Origin: Roridomyces roridus
Lineage: Eukaryota; Basidiomycota; Agaricomycetes; Agaricales; Mycenaceae
Length of the DNA: 64,000 bases
NCBI GenBank assembly: GCA_029378245.1
Contig: JARKIF010000002.1
Span: 2,976,001 to 3,040,000, forward strand
Direction of reading: 5' to 3'
The notes beneath the pieces are model-generated. The model ran no database searches, was not told where the DNA came from, and was given only the letters and a program-made list of their open reading frames with translations. The first letter of the stretch is position 1. Each line of letters starts with the position of its first letter. Position numbers and translations under genes: made by a program. Positions 11,530-22,545 of this stretch are shown here, piece after piece.

Positions 11530-13404
11530 CTAGTTGTATTCCCTCTTGCTAAGTTGGAATAGACGGTTCAACACGTCTTTCGGGTCACGACGAAGTCCAT
11601 CGTGGTTCAACTGGTTGGTGATATATTGCTCCGTGTTCTTGATTATAGACGCAGTTTCCTGCGCCAGTCCGAACTCGACGTACCTGTACGCGAATCAGGA
11701 CATAATTTCATACTAAAGAAAACCACTTGCAGATCGTCGTAGTACGTCGCAGCACTGACTTTTACCTCGTTCTTCCGCAGCTGGTTCTCATCGTAGAGCG
11801 GAGCCCACTTGGTTTCCTTTGCCAAAATCTCGACCGCACCTTTCAACGGCTGGAGATTTACATAGTCGTCGAACACGCTGCGAAGGACCTACACGAATTA
11901 AAGTATATTCATTTCAAGCGGTTCAACTCACCATTTCCCCGTAAAAGTATATTGGTTCGGTTTCAGCCAATCCTTTCACATGTGCCCAGGTGAACTGAGG
12001 ATTTTCCGACAAGATCCGCGAGGCGGACCAGTCCTGAGCGCGTCTGGTAATGTGTGAGTTGTATTCTACAATCAAAGAGAATATTACCCATCGTCTTCAT
12101 AGCAAGGTTCGTGGAGTAGAGCATATATCGGGTTTCCGTCAAACATCGCACCGGACTGGATCGTTTGGAGCGTCTTAAAACTCGGCCGGCCGAATGATTC
12201 CAAGTCGTTCGTCAAGCGGAAAACAAGTTCTGTAGAGAGTTCGAAGTTGTGAGTGAAATTTAATGCGATACTCACGGTGAACAATGTCCAACCCCCCGGT
12301 CGCACCGAACAGGATACCCAAGTGGAGCCAGCGATCAACTGAGAGTCGTCCACCGTTGGGAAGAATGACTTCGTTTGATTCGAGATACGCCACGATATTG
12401 CGCACCTTGTGAACAAAATTAAACTCGTAAAGTTGACAAAAAAATCGCTTACACGTTGGATATCCCGAGGATACTTGCGGTAGTACACCTCATTCCGTTG
12501 ACGATACTTGGCTAGTGCGGGAATTTAGCCGAGAACCAAAATTAAGAACACTCACGAATCAATGCCTTGTACACGGTATCCGGGCCCTTGCCCACCGGCG
12601 CGAGTCCCCCGGTCAAAAACACCTCCTTCAACCCCTCAGGGAAGAAGGATAGATAGGTGATGGCACAAAACCCGCCAAAGCTCTGCCCCAGCACCGTCCA
12701 CTTGCGGTCCTCGGGGTTCGCTTTCTTGCCAATGAGCACTTTGCGGATCTCCTCGCAGTCTTTGACGATGCTATCAGCTCTAAAATGTTTCAGGTAGTCC
12801 GCTTTGTCTTGGTCTGTGACGAGGCGCGACGGAAGAGTCTCTGGGGAAAGTGTCGTGCTCAACCCGGTTCCGCGTTGGTCGAGCCACAAGGTCTTTGAGG
12901 ACAATGAAACCAGATGCTGAAAGAAACATCGAGAAAGGTACCTGATATCCTTGTTCATGGAGCTACTCCAAAATTAAGTCGAAGAGTGAGATTGCCAAAA
13001 TTTCACCCACGAACCTCGCCCGCAAAACCCGAACTTCCCTGCAAGTCGACCTCGAAGCCAGGGCCACCTATAGGCGTTGGATCAAACTTCAAATTCCGAC
13101 TCAAACGACATACCTTGGAGATAAAGAACTGCATCTCTTTAGTCGATGGACGCCTGGGAGTAAGGTTCATTCTCACCATACGGTAATTTCTCCTCATCTT
13201 CAAGAGTTTTGGCCTTGATCTTCGGGATCAAGTTGCGCGCAAAGATGCGGATCTTCTCTCCATCTGGCTTTGCATAATCCAGAGGCACAGTAAAGAAACG
13301 CTCTACGACTTTAATGCCGTCTGAAGATCGCCATGAGTGAATGTACTCATGAGCCTGGAATGCACCTTACCTTTGTTAACGTAGGATTCTGTATCGCTGA
13401 TCAT
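11530..13404 (-). CDS. Proline iminopeptidase-like alpha/beta hydrolase (peptidase S33), copy A
   Basis: Start MISDTESYVNK splices into DGIKVVERFFTVPLDYA and GEKIRIFARNLIPKIKAK. The S33 signatures are complete: oxyanion-hole GGPGFEVDLQG, LWLDQRGTGLS, and the nucleophile elbow TVLGQSFGGFCAITYLSFFP with catalytic Ser. The cap and C-terminal part include YRQRNEVYYRKYPRD and NTEQYITNQLNHDG, ending LFQLSKREYN. No signal peptide is seen, so it is probably cytosolic, releasing N-terminal proline or small acyl groups; exact specificity is unknown. It is the intact member of a head-to-tail tandem pair with 13592-15483. The two share order, intron positions and most residues, which indicates local duplication. 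Confidence 0.86.
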
Positions 13405-13591
13405 GGTGGAGGAAAACCGGAAAGCCCAGGGACGCCGGTGCAAGTGTGTGATCCCGGACCGCGGGGACATTCCGCGCGTCCGAATGGTTCTCAACATGAC
13501 CGCAACGACTTTGCGACGTGATTGGAACAGAAACTCAAACAACGGCCACATCGGCGATCACTCAAAAATTCAAGTTCAACTACTGCCTGGT

Positions 13592-15483
13592 TTAATTGTA
13601 CTCCCTCTTGCTAATCTGGAACAAATGCTTGAAAAGATCCTTCGGGTCTTTGATAATCCCATCGTGGTTCAACTGGTTGGTAATATATTGCTCCGTGTTG
13701 GGAATCATGGACACAGTTTCCTGCGCAAGTCCAAACTCGACATACATGTCTTCGTAAGACCTGAAAACAGGATCAGCCAGGCTGGGGGTAGTAGCTAAAC
13801 CACATACGTCGCAGCAGTCACCTTGACCTCATTCTTCCTCAACTGATCCACATTGTACAACGCGTCTCCGCTGCTATCCCTCGCTAAAATCTCCGCCGCA
13901 CCTTTCAACGGCCGAAGATTGACGTAGTCGTCAAACGCATCGGGCAAGACCATCTCTCCGTAAAAGTAAACCGGTTCAGTTTCCGCCAATCCCTTGACAT
14001 GTGTCCAGAAAAATTCGAGATGCCTGGACAAGACCCTCGCGGCGGACCACATTCGAGGTTTTCTGATCATGTTGAGAAGCGGGCCATTGATTGAAAACAA
14101 GACTTACCCATTAGACTCATAGCAGGACTCGTGCAAAATGGCATATATCGGGTTGCCATCGAACGGATAGAACATCTGGATTGTTTAGAGCGTCTTGAAG
14201 CTCGGTTTGCCGAACAACTCGAGATCGCTTGCGAAGCGGAAGACGAGTTCTAGGAAAATAGTCCATAATTGTCAAGTGAAAATGGGGAGAACGTACGATG
14301 AATTTGATCAATTCCGCCTGCGTGCGTCAGAGCGCAAGGTTCAACTTCACAGGCTGTTTCTTACTGGTCATGCCAAAATTCACTCCAAGATGCAACCATC
14401 GATTTACGGTCAGCCGACCACCATTCGGGAGATTAACCTCATTTGCCTCGAGGTACGTGACGATATCCCGAACCTCAAGCGATGTTAGCATGGCCAGACC
14501 ATAACATCAGGATATCCTACACGTTTAACATCTCGCGGGTACTTGCGATAGCACACCTCATTCCGTTGACGGTACTGGGCTAATAAGACCCATTCAATTT
14601 CAGCCCAACAGAAGAAGAAAAATACTCACGAATCAACGCCTCGTATACGGTCTCCGCATCTTTCCCCACTGGCGGAATCCCGCCAGCCAAAAAACACCTC
14701 CTTCAATGCCTCCGGAAAAAACGACAAGTATGTTACAGCGCAAAACCCACCAAAGCTGGCACCTAGCACGGTCCACTTGCGGTCCTCAGGATTCGGTTTG
14801 TCACCAATGAGAACTTTGCGAATCTCCTCGCAGTCCTTGACGATACTGTCGGCGCGGAAATGTTTCAGGTAGTTGGCTTTGTCTTGGTCCGTCTTGAGGC
14901 GCGAGGGGAGGGTCTCTACGGAGAGGGTTGTGCTAAGACCCGTTCCCCGAGGGTCAAGCCACAGGGTCTTCGAGCATCCTCAGCAAAACTTCAAAGTCAA
15001 GGATGCTCGCAGCCTACCTGATACCCTCGTTCATGAAGCTGAAAGTCATGAGCCAGATTCGAGAGCCGGGAAGTAAACCCACCTCGCCCGCGAATGTCGA
15101 GCTCAGGTCCATATCGACCTCGAGACCGGGTCCCCCTGAACATGGATTAGTCTTCATTCAACTCAAGCCCCGGACACACCATTCAAGAAAAGCACTGCTC
15201 GGAAGTTCCCTTGAGCTTCCTTCCAAGAACAGATGCACACACTCACGAAAAGGCAACTTGTCCTCATCTTGCAAAGTCTTCGCCTTGCTCTTGGGAATCA
15301 AATTCCTGGCAAAGATACGAATCTTCTCTCCCTCCGGGTCTGCATAGTCCAGCGGCACGGTAAAGAACCGCTCGATAACTTTGATGCTGTCTGCAAGAGG
15401 CTCAGTAGACTCTCTCACCAGCGGGGAGACACAGGACCTTTGTTAACGTAGGATTCGATGTCGGACATAGCGTCTTGATTCAT
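13592..15483 (-). CDS. Proline iminopeptidase-like hydrolase (S33), copy B, frameshifted
   Basis: Tandem paralogue of copy A with the same exon plan: MSDIESYVNKDSIKVIERFF, GEKIRIFARNLIPKSKAK, FPEALKEVFF, ending LFQISKREYN. An in-frame second ATG lies at 15468. A run of six A (plus strand 14689-14694) replaces the five A of copy A at the matching site. This shifts the frame just after EALKEVF. Removing one base restores LAGGIPPVGKDAETVYEALI. Two motif changes accompany this: LDPRGTGLS instead of LDQRGTGLS, and GASFGGF instead of GQSFGGF, with the catalytic Ser kept. All other exons look intact. It is either a young pseudogene or an assembly error in a homopolymer. Confidence 0.78.
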
Positions 15484-15715
15484 CGTGGCAGATGGCTCTT
15501 CAATTTATTTAAATCTGTCCGTCGGGACGGTGTCATTTCCCAGCGGATCCAGTGGGCCGCGTGGGAGATTGAGCCACATAAAGGGACTGGGAACGGACAC
15601 GTTGCGGAGGCAGCAAGAAAGATGTGGTTTGTGTACGCGACGCGATCAACGAGCCGGTCAATCCAATCCTATCCCAAATTATACCTATACAGAATAAATC
15701 TCAATAAATCCCAGC

Positions 15716-16627
15716 CTACCTGCCACCACGCATCATCTCCACAGACGCAGACTCGATTCCGAGTGGCTCATCCCCGCACCCACAATCATAGGTGTCGTCC
15801 AGATGCGCGCAGTCAAACTCCTCCTTGTGCAGCCGCTCGTTGACGACGTTATGCAGGGAGCACAGCCTGAGCATCGAGTCAGCGCCGAGTACTAATGGAC
15901 CAAACGGAGAGACACACCAGAGGGAAGCAGATCTCCGGGAAGACGTCTTCAAGCCCGTCAGTCAACGAAAGGTACAAATGCAACGAACACACCTGTGGTG
16001 GCATCTTCTTCAAGAGAAGCTGAAACTCCTCTGCACACTCCCCGCACGGGTACAACCGAGAGAGGAGGTGAAAGTACGAATCTAGTGCGTCGCGTTCGTC
16101 TTGAGTTGGGTGCTACTTGAAATTATGAGGCGGAGGGAAAGGGACGAAAAGCTTCACGCACCTCGGGGTATCGTAGCGTGATGGTATGCCTAGGTTTCGG
16201 GTGAGTGAGTGGTATCCTGACTGGAGCAATTCACACACAGCAACTTCCACGTCGCACGACCCAGCGCAGCTCTGCAAACAATCAGAAGCAACTCACCCCT
16301 CCTTTCAAGCGCAGACTGACTTGGCCGTAGCGTTGCCCAGCTTGGACATGATCACGCCTCCCTCCTTACCTAGAATCGGTGGATGTGGTCCAGGGGGCAC
16401 CCCGCCCTTCCCACCCCGCAACTCCATTTCCATCCCATCCTCACCAAAGAGGTCTCCGGACCACGGGTCGAGGTAAGCACGCGAGGGCGGGTGAAGGAAT
16501 GTTATTGTTGATAGCAGAAGCTGGTCGCTCGTCAGATCTTCCGGTACAGGGATGGGTGCTGAGACACACCCACCAGAGCAAGTATAATAGCAAGGAAGGA
16601 CTTGGCGAAGCGGGAGAGCAGAATCAT
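15716..16627 (-). CDS. Erv1/Alr-family FAD-linked sulfhydryl oxidase (Erv2-like)
   Basis: It generates disulfides with O2 as acceptor, passing them to protein disulfide isomerase in the secretory pathway. Exon 1 (MILLSRFAKSFLAIILAL) joins LLLSTITFLHPP to form a signal anchor, which argues for the ER (Erv2) rather than mitochondria (Erv1). The FAD domain reads ALGRATWKLLHTITLRYPE, DALDSYFHLLSRLYPCGECA (active-site CxxC), EEFQLLLKKMPPQ, SRRSASLWLCSLHNVVNERL, then a C-terminal cluster EFDCAHLDDTYDCGCGDEP. Most of the six short introns fit consensus borders and all borders could be placed in frame. The region between the anchor and the domain holds a Gly/Pro-rich linker. Promoter space (about 340 bases) is shared with the divergent gene at 16966. 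Confidence 0.88.
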
Positions 16628-16965
16628 GACAGCGGCGGAGGAGGAGGAGAGAATTGGGAGAGAACGGCTGCAGTGCCACCACGTGCAGTGTTACCTTTTT
16701 TGGAACAAAGCGCGACAAGGCGCGTCAAACTGATCGCGTCGCGTCGAATTCAGGAAGCACTCTGGTTTATACCACCACCGGTATAATGAACTTCAACTCA
16801 TTAAGATTGACTCACTTTACTTGGCGGCTGGACTGCTGCCTGGTGACTTTCGCTTCCGTTTCAAATGAGCGGAGATAGCAGCCTTGCAGCCTTCATTTAC
16901 ACATATACATGATTCATGGTACTGTCCCTCTTCCCTTCTTATCTCCTACCTTCTACAGACGCGAG
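16628..16965. other. Bidirectional intergenic region
   Basis: About 340 bases lie between the divergent starts of the Erv2-like gene and the membrane-protein gene. No clear TATA box or repeat is visible. It most likely holds both promoters. Confidence 0.5.
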
Positions 16966-17962
16966 ATGTTCACCGCACTACCTGAACCTGCACGCATAGA
17001 AATCGACTACGCCGCCCTGTTTGGCATCCGTTCCATCGCAGCCGCATCAATCTTCGCCGGGCTATACGCACCACTCTGCGTGTGGTTCATTTGGAGTGCC
17101 GTCAAGAACTCAAATGGAGGGTCGTACGTCTACGGGGTGCTGGGTTTCTTCTGCCTCAGTGAGTACAGCAAAACAAGTCGACCTCGACTCAATGGATCAA
17201 GTTCGTCTCGTCGCGTTCATAATCCGCGCCCTTCTGGCAGGCATGCCTAGCCTCGGTGAAAACCTTGCGTTATTCACCGCCGACGAGGTTTTGTTCGGCG
17301 TCGGATTCTTTGCGCTCTTGTACTCGGCATATACACTGGTTCTCGACCGGTAAATTCACTCGACATGTTTTCTCTCCCCACACTTATCCTACGGAAGTGA
17401 AATCATCTCCGGCACGCCCCAATCGTCCTCCCTGTTGTCGCAGCTCGTTCGCCACCGCCGTCTGTTCCGCATCGCCCTTTTGCTCGGGGTCATCCTCGGT
17501 ATCATCGGCATCCAGGACATCCTCAACGGGAGCCCGAAAGTGGGCAGAAACCTACGCGAAGCGAGCACGATCATCTTCCTCGTGCTCACCGTGCTTCAGA
17601 CATGCTTAGCACTGAAGCTTGTGCTGGCATCTGACTCCAAACCCGAGGAGCTCGAACTTGCCGGCGAAGCGGGGCTCACTGCAGATAAAACCCCCAGCAA
17701 ACCAGCAGTAGGAGACCGCTACGCCATGTACCTCATTCTCCTCATCTCCCTCTGCCTGCTCGTTCGCCAAAGCTTCCTCACTGCGACTCTCAACAACGCA
17801 TCAGAGGAAGGTGATGAACGGTTGTGGTTCCCCCTCGTCGCAGCGCCCGAATACCTGGCTGTTTTGTGTTATTCTGCTCCTGGTTTAGTACCGTCGAAGA
17901 AGGCCATTGAGGATGCCAGCAGTGCACAGCGTAGTACAGACAATACATTTATATCTGTATGA
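16966..17962 (+). CDS. Multi-span membrane protein (DUF7702-like)
   Basis: Three exons (16966-17158, 17202-17349, 17398-17962) join in frame to 301 residues. Seven hydrophobic segments can be counted, for example SIAAASIFAGLYAPLCVWFI, VYGVLGFFCLIRLVAFII, VLFGVGFFALLYSAYTLVL, FRIALLLGVILGIIGI, ASTIIFLVLTVLQTCLAL and YLILLISLCLLVRQ. A cytoplasmic-type loop rich in Glu/Lys separates the fifth and sixth. The pattern matches a widespread fungal family of RTA1-like seven-span proteins annotated as DUF7702; the family name is from recollection. No transport or signalling function is established. The next gene begins 76 bases downstream on the same strand. Confidence 0.75.
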
Positions 17963-18038
17963 TATTCTTTATTTTCAACCGTGGGAAATTTCATGGAAGT
18001 TGATCAAAAGCTAATCATCTTCTCTTCGAACTCGACCC

Positions 18039-18664
18039 ATGACGTGGACACGAAACCGACTGTGCGTAACATTCCACTCCGCGCTTCCACTGGGCCATAA
18101 AGTCCCAGCAGAATCGTTCTCGCCGTCGTTCTCTCCGTCCTCGCCCTTCTCGCAGCACCTCGCTATCCTCGCGTGCAGCGTCTCGACGCCGCTCCATTCC
18201 CGCCCGACCCAACGTGCCTCAACCCACCCCCAGACACCTGCACTTTTTATCCCAATTGTCTCGAGTCCCGCTACCACTGTGGCCCAACCGGCTACCCTCT
18301 CGCCTACGGCCTCCACTTTTGCTCCCTCTTTCAATCCAAGCGTGCCCTCCTCACCTCCGCTGGCCAGGCATGGATGATCGCCACGATGCACTGCCTTCAG
18401 CTCGCACTCGTCCCTGATGCCCTCGGCCTTCCCAACGCAACACAAACGTGCGGAGAATTGGAGGATAAGGCCTTTGGCACGCACGCCCAATGTTATGTGG
18501 AGAACGGCGGGATATGCAAGCTCCCGCCGGAAGATTGGTTGGCCGTGCTGGACATTGTGGATATTACAACGTTGTTCGATAGCTGGGATGCGTTCAAGGC
18601 GACGTTGAAGACGAGCGGGGACTGTTTGGAGTTTTACGCGTTCCTCATCGAGCATGGGCTGTAA
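18039..18664 (+). CDS. Small secreted Cys-rich protein, unknown function
   Basis: Exon 1 (18039-18061) MTWTRNRL joins exon 2 (18109-18664) RIVLAVVLSVLALLAAPRY, creating a good signal peptide or signal anchor; 192 residues in total. The mature part is Cys-rich: TCTFYPNCLESRYHCGPTGY, MIATMHCLQLALV, TQTCGELEDKAFGTHAQCY and NGGICKLPPEDW. It ends with a non-Cys helical part and SGDCLEFYAFLIEHGL. Related secreted proteins occur in other Agaricomycetes, but I know of no assigned function. Even spacing of the Cys suggests several disulfides, compatible with the ER oxidase encoded nearby, though that link is only contextual. The stop lies 10 bases from the convergent GH71 stop. Confidence 0.75.
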
Positions 18665-18674
18665 ATTTGTACTT

Positions 18675-20331
18675 CTAGGATGACATGGCCGTGAATGCGT
18701 TGAAATTATATCCTTCCGGCCTTTCCACAAACGTGAACCCCTCCGCGTTACACTCTGCGACAACGACGCCCTGTCGCCGCACCACACCTTTCATCTCCGC
18801 TCCCACTTGCAGGGGATGCGATAGTTTACTGAGCCCCGTACCAACAGTGTAAGTCTTCTCTTTGCTGTTCCCTCCGCAAGAGAGCGACACCGTCGCAGGT
18901 GCGACACACAACACAACAACCCAAAAGACGTCCTCCGTCTGCACATTTTAGTTGCAAACACACTTGAACAATCGGAAACGTACGAGCTCCCAATTCGCTG
19001 GCTTCGGAACCACATCCCCACCTCCCGATGCATCCCGCGGGTGTGGTCGTCCCCACAGATAAACCTCGTCTTTCTCCACAGTGTCAACCAAAGTCTTGAA
19101 CACGCGCGCAAAGAACGCATTTAAACGCAACCACGCTCTATGTGGGAATCCATTCCACCCACGCCTCCGATCCCGCAGGCTGCGCACCACGCACAGTGGG
19201 GCAGATATAGTGCGATTCACCGTAATCATTCCACGAGATCACTTGGACGATATCCACACGGTCGCGTAGAGCGATGAGCTGCTCCCAACGGCGGACGAGG
19301 AGCCAGTCATCGGAGCGGTAGATGAACTGATTGCTAAGGGTCAGTCTCGGGAGGTGCGTTGGAAACGAACATACATTTTTATTCCAGCTCTCAGGACCGT
19401 AGTGCTGCAACGACTTGGTTTCTTTTCATTTGGGAGCAAAGAAATTTGAGCGCACCGTAAAAAACCAAGGCGAAACAGCGGCCATGAATGTACGGCCTTG
19501 CAGGTGGTCGAGATGGTACCGATCCGTATCGAGCGCGGGACATTCAATTTCAGAGCGTGGATGCGCAGGTGTGAGGTGAATAGGCCAGCCGCCGTTCCAC
19601 TGGATATGATTAGCTGTAGAAATAATTTGAACGGCAGGATACTACATTGAACACTCCATCAATGGACGAAATTTCAGGGTATCGCGCGGGGTCAATGAAA
19701 AACGCAGGAACGAAATGGACCGGAACAATCTGTTCCATGGTCTCTTTGGCAATCTTCCACCCCTGCTCGAACGAGCCCCGTCCAAACGTCGCAGACTCAC
19801 CCGCAAACGTCGATACCAAGACTTTACCATGGTACCGAAACATCCGGGGGTGCGTCCCGAACGATTGCAGGTATTCACAAAGGAGATCAATGTCGGTGGA
19901 TGTGGAGGCTGGAATAGAACTGGTATTGTTCCCTGAGAATAATTCCTCCAACGAATTCGAACAAACCTCATATCAAAACTGAGGGACAGCGAAAATGGGC
20001 GGTGGGACCGAGAAGCTGCCTCAAAACATGTTGCCACACGGTCTCTTTGCCAGTCCTCTTTGCCGACGTTGAGGGCAAAGCCATCGCTGCAGCGGATTAT
20101 TTGGCGCCCAATCGACCGGAATACACTTACATCTCATGCGTGCTGGCCTCTTCAATGTCTGCCTCCCAGTCGGCGATCGTATACGGCTGAAGGTTGTGTT
20201 AAAGTTGAAATCCAGAGACATGATTCGGCAAGACTAACGTAGGTGTTTCCTACCATAAAACTGGAATCCGTGAGCATGCTAACAATGTGTTAGTGGAAGG
20301 CCTACTGAGCGAAAACGAATTTGTGCGACAT
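18675..20331 (-). CDS. GH71 alpha-1,3-glucanase, no signal peptide
   Basis: GH71 enzymes hydrolyse alpha-1,3-glucan of fungal walls. The best start is the ATG at 20331: exon 1 MSHKFVFAH ends at a GTAGG donor at 20305. An intron with CACTAAC branch point and CCAG acceptor leads to FMVGNTYPYTIADWEADIEE, the canonical GH71 beginning. Other family blocks are LSLSFDM, HGKVLVSTFAGES, EISSIDGVFN, SDDWLLVRRWEQLIALRD and VQVISWNDYGESHYICP. A later start at 20277 (MLTDSSFMVGN) lacks the conserved FAH. There is no secretion signal, as in the intracellular Agn2-type enzymes. A C-terminal extension after the barrel carries GGNSKEKTYTVGTG and a short beta-rich domain. Exon 1 overlaps the end of the upstream F-box frame on the same strand. 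Confidence 0.86.
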
Positions 20332-22009
20332 GATGGTTCAGGTTCAAGAGGAGTTTCGGCATGTCATAAACTGAATACATCTGGTCACGTATTCCATCGA
20401 TCTCCCGCAACATTCGCCACAACCTGAAATCTCTGTGCCCTGTCCTCAAAAACCCATTTCCCCTGCGTGTCGGTTCAGCAGGATCAGACGCGAACATGAA
20501 ATGATAACACACGGTGTAAACGACCGAGTTGATTCCAATGACACGGAGCAGCGAATTTTCACCACGGAGCATCCAACTGCTGGCTTGCTCCAAAGTTAAA
20601 TCCACCGACGGCGCTTGCTGATTCTCTCTGTGAATCCAATGCACCTCCAATCTCAACGTCCGTAGATTAACCGCCCGCCCGACGGCAGCAGCGATTGCAC
20701 CCAAATCCGGTGCCACCACCAGGCACACTAGCGTCTCAAGTCTGGGAAATTTATGGCACAAACACTCGACGTCAATGAGCGAAAGCTCGGCGTCGCCTGC
20801 CATGAAATGCTTGAGCGTGCCCGCCTGCATGAGCGCGAGCTCCAAGATGAAGGTCCGCGGGATGCAGGTGTGTGCCATATGCAGCGTGAAGGCATGCAAT
20901 TTAAACGTCTCGAGGCCAGGGCGGGGGAGAATCGTCTGGATCCACGTCCAGAGTTTGACGGGCCCCATAATGTCGATACTGCTCGTTCGTACCGTGAGAT
21001 GCCGCAGAGTCGCCATATCGTCCCGGTTTGGAATCGAGCGCTGATTGGCAGGACCCGATACGAGATATTCCGTGTCCAAGGTCCGCAGGTTGGGCAGAAA
21101 TGTGAGTATTGTTGCGATCGCATTGGAGGGGGCGCCTAGAAACTGTAAATATCGTCGTGTCTCCAGATGCAACCAACTACCTTTCAAGCGAATATGTTCC
21201 AGCAATGGAAGCAAGGAAAGCACTGAAATTAACAGTGTGGTCGGTACACCGGCGCATCTCTGCATTAGTTGATTTTTCAACGTACGTTCTGCGCACGGGT
21301 AATTGAATACACTGACACCCAACTCTAGATGGGTCAGCGTGCTGCAGAGCTGTCTCGCCCAATCTTTACTCAAAAGATAGGGTGGACCTTCGAGAGACCA
21401 TATGGATATTTTGCGCAGGCCAACGAGTTTTGTCAATTGGACCCAAGAAGCGTCACCCAAGTCGCTGTGGGTGCGAATAGTGAGAGATTCCAACGGATGG
21501 TTTTGCACGACGCTGATGAGAGACAAGAAAAAAGAGTCGGAGCCCGGGAAACGAAAGTCATCGATCCAGGTGACGGACCGGAGGTTTATGCATCGGGATA
21601 GCGCGCGTAGAGTGTCTTCCGTGATGTGCGGATAGTGTGGACGGAGTTCCCGATGAACTGCGCCTGTTTCGGTCACATGTCGAACGTATTGGGCGAGCTC
21701 TGGTCGCTGATTGAGCGTCGTAGAAGGGTGGTAGACGAGGCTCTGATAAAAGGATTGAGGAAAATCAGACGTCAAGTTCGGTGGACCCACTTTAGAAACA
21801 ACGCGCGAGTCAAGGGTGGAGTACAATAAAGGAGTGGCTGCATGATTGAACGATTTGCTGACAAGAGCACAAGAGTTCCAATCGTGTCGGTCGGCAAGCT
21901 CCAAGATGGGATAGAGCAAGTCCAGAGGAAGCATTACTTGCACCACCGAGACATGCGGCTCCGGAGGTCTTAAGGATGATTTCTGTCTCCGAGGACCCCG
22001 AATACACAT
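20279..22009 (-). CDS. F-box protein with long C-terminal repeat-like region
   Basis: A single uninterrupted frame of 576 codons. The likely start is the internal ATG at 21934, giving MLPLDLLYPILELADRHDW followed by SCALVSKSFNHAATPLLYSTL, a typical F-box helix trio that would bind Skp1 in an SCF ubiquitin ligase. Leu-rich stretches downstream (NHPLESLTIRTHSDL, LLPLLEHIRLKGSWL, AVNLRTLRLEVHW) resemble degenerate LRRs that recognise substrate. No catalytic motifs are present. Lack of introns contrasts with most neighbours. The last 53 bases of the frame overlap exon 1 and part of intron 1 of the GH71 gene, so its 3' UTR must run into that gene. Confidence 0.8.
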   Translation of the reverse strand: MCIRGPRRQKSSLRPPEPHVSVVQVMLPLDLLYPILELADRHDWNSCALVSKSFNHAATPLLYSTLDSRVVSKVGPPNLTSDFPQSFYQSLVYHPSTTLNQRPELAQYVRHVTETGAVHRELRPHYPHITEDTLRALSRCINLRSVTWIDDFRFPGSDSFFLSLISVVQNHPLESLTIRTHSDLGDASWVQLTKLVGLRKISIWSLEGPPYLLSKDWARQLCSTLTHLELGVSVFNYPCAERTLKNQLMQRCAGVPTTLLISVLSLLPLLEHIRLKGSWLHLETRRYLQFLGAPSNAIATILTFLPNLRTLDTEYLVSGPANQRSIPNRDDMATLRHLTVRTSSIDIMGPVKLWTWIQTILPRPGLETFKLHAFTLHMAHTCIPRTFILELALMQAGTLKHFMAGDAELSLIDVECLCHKFPRLETLVCLVVAPDLGAIAAAVGRAVNLRTLRLEVHWIHRENQQAPSVDLTLEQASSWMLRGENSLLRVIGINSVVYTVCYHFMFASDPAEPTRRGNGFLRTGHRDFRLWRMLREIDGIRDQMYSVYDMPKLLLNLNHHVAQIRFRSVGLPLTHC

Positions 22010-22545
22010 GATCGACCGGCCTTCTCTCGAGCGGGAAGATCATCTCCAAGTAGCACAAGATCTGCCAGAAGAACGGGAGGGCCCCGAAGGAGGGAATCAA
22101 ACAAGATGGGAGGAAGTTCCAGGATGGCGTTTGTTCACGGCCCGGGTCCAAGGCAACGCCATTTCATTTTGTGCATTCCGGCTACTAGCATATATACTAC
22201 AAGAGATTGAGACCGCCGATGAGAAAAAAGAGGGATGAAAAGATGAATATCTAACTACAGCGCCGGTGGATGCGGCCGGAACGGGTGCGCAGGGGCAGGG
22301 AGCGCCCGAGGGAGGGTAGGGAAGGGTCAACGAGAGTGTACGTGTAGCCTTAACCAAAATAAGGGAAAGATGGACGAGATGGCGGAATAATAATACTAGA
22401 TGATAGAATAGTAAGAGGAGGAACCTCCTCAGCATGCGTTATGACTTGAGCGGTATGCCACCCGCTGGTATTTGCTTCCAGGCTGCCCGATGACGATCCG
22501 CGGCTGAGTGGATGTGAGCACGGCATAAAGGCAAGAAAAACGACA
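22010..22545. other. Intergenic stretch between OPT 3' end and F-box 5' end
   Basis: About 540 bases with no supported gene. It would hold the OPT 3' UTR and the F-box gene promoter, both on the minus strand. A minus frame at 22097-22435 is Leu-rich because of pyrimidine bias and has no splice or family support. Confidence 0.5.

Noticed and set aside
18011..18787. 258-codon minus-strand frame
   Set aside because: Antisense to the secreted Cys-rich gene and crosses two gene ends; no family support.
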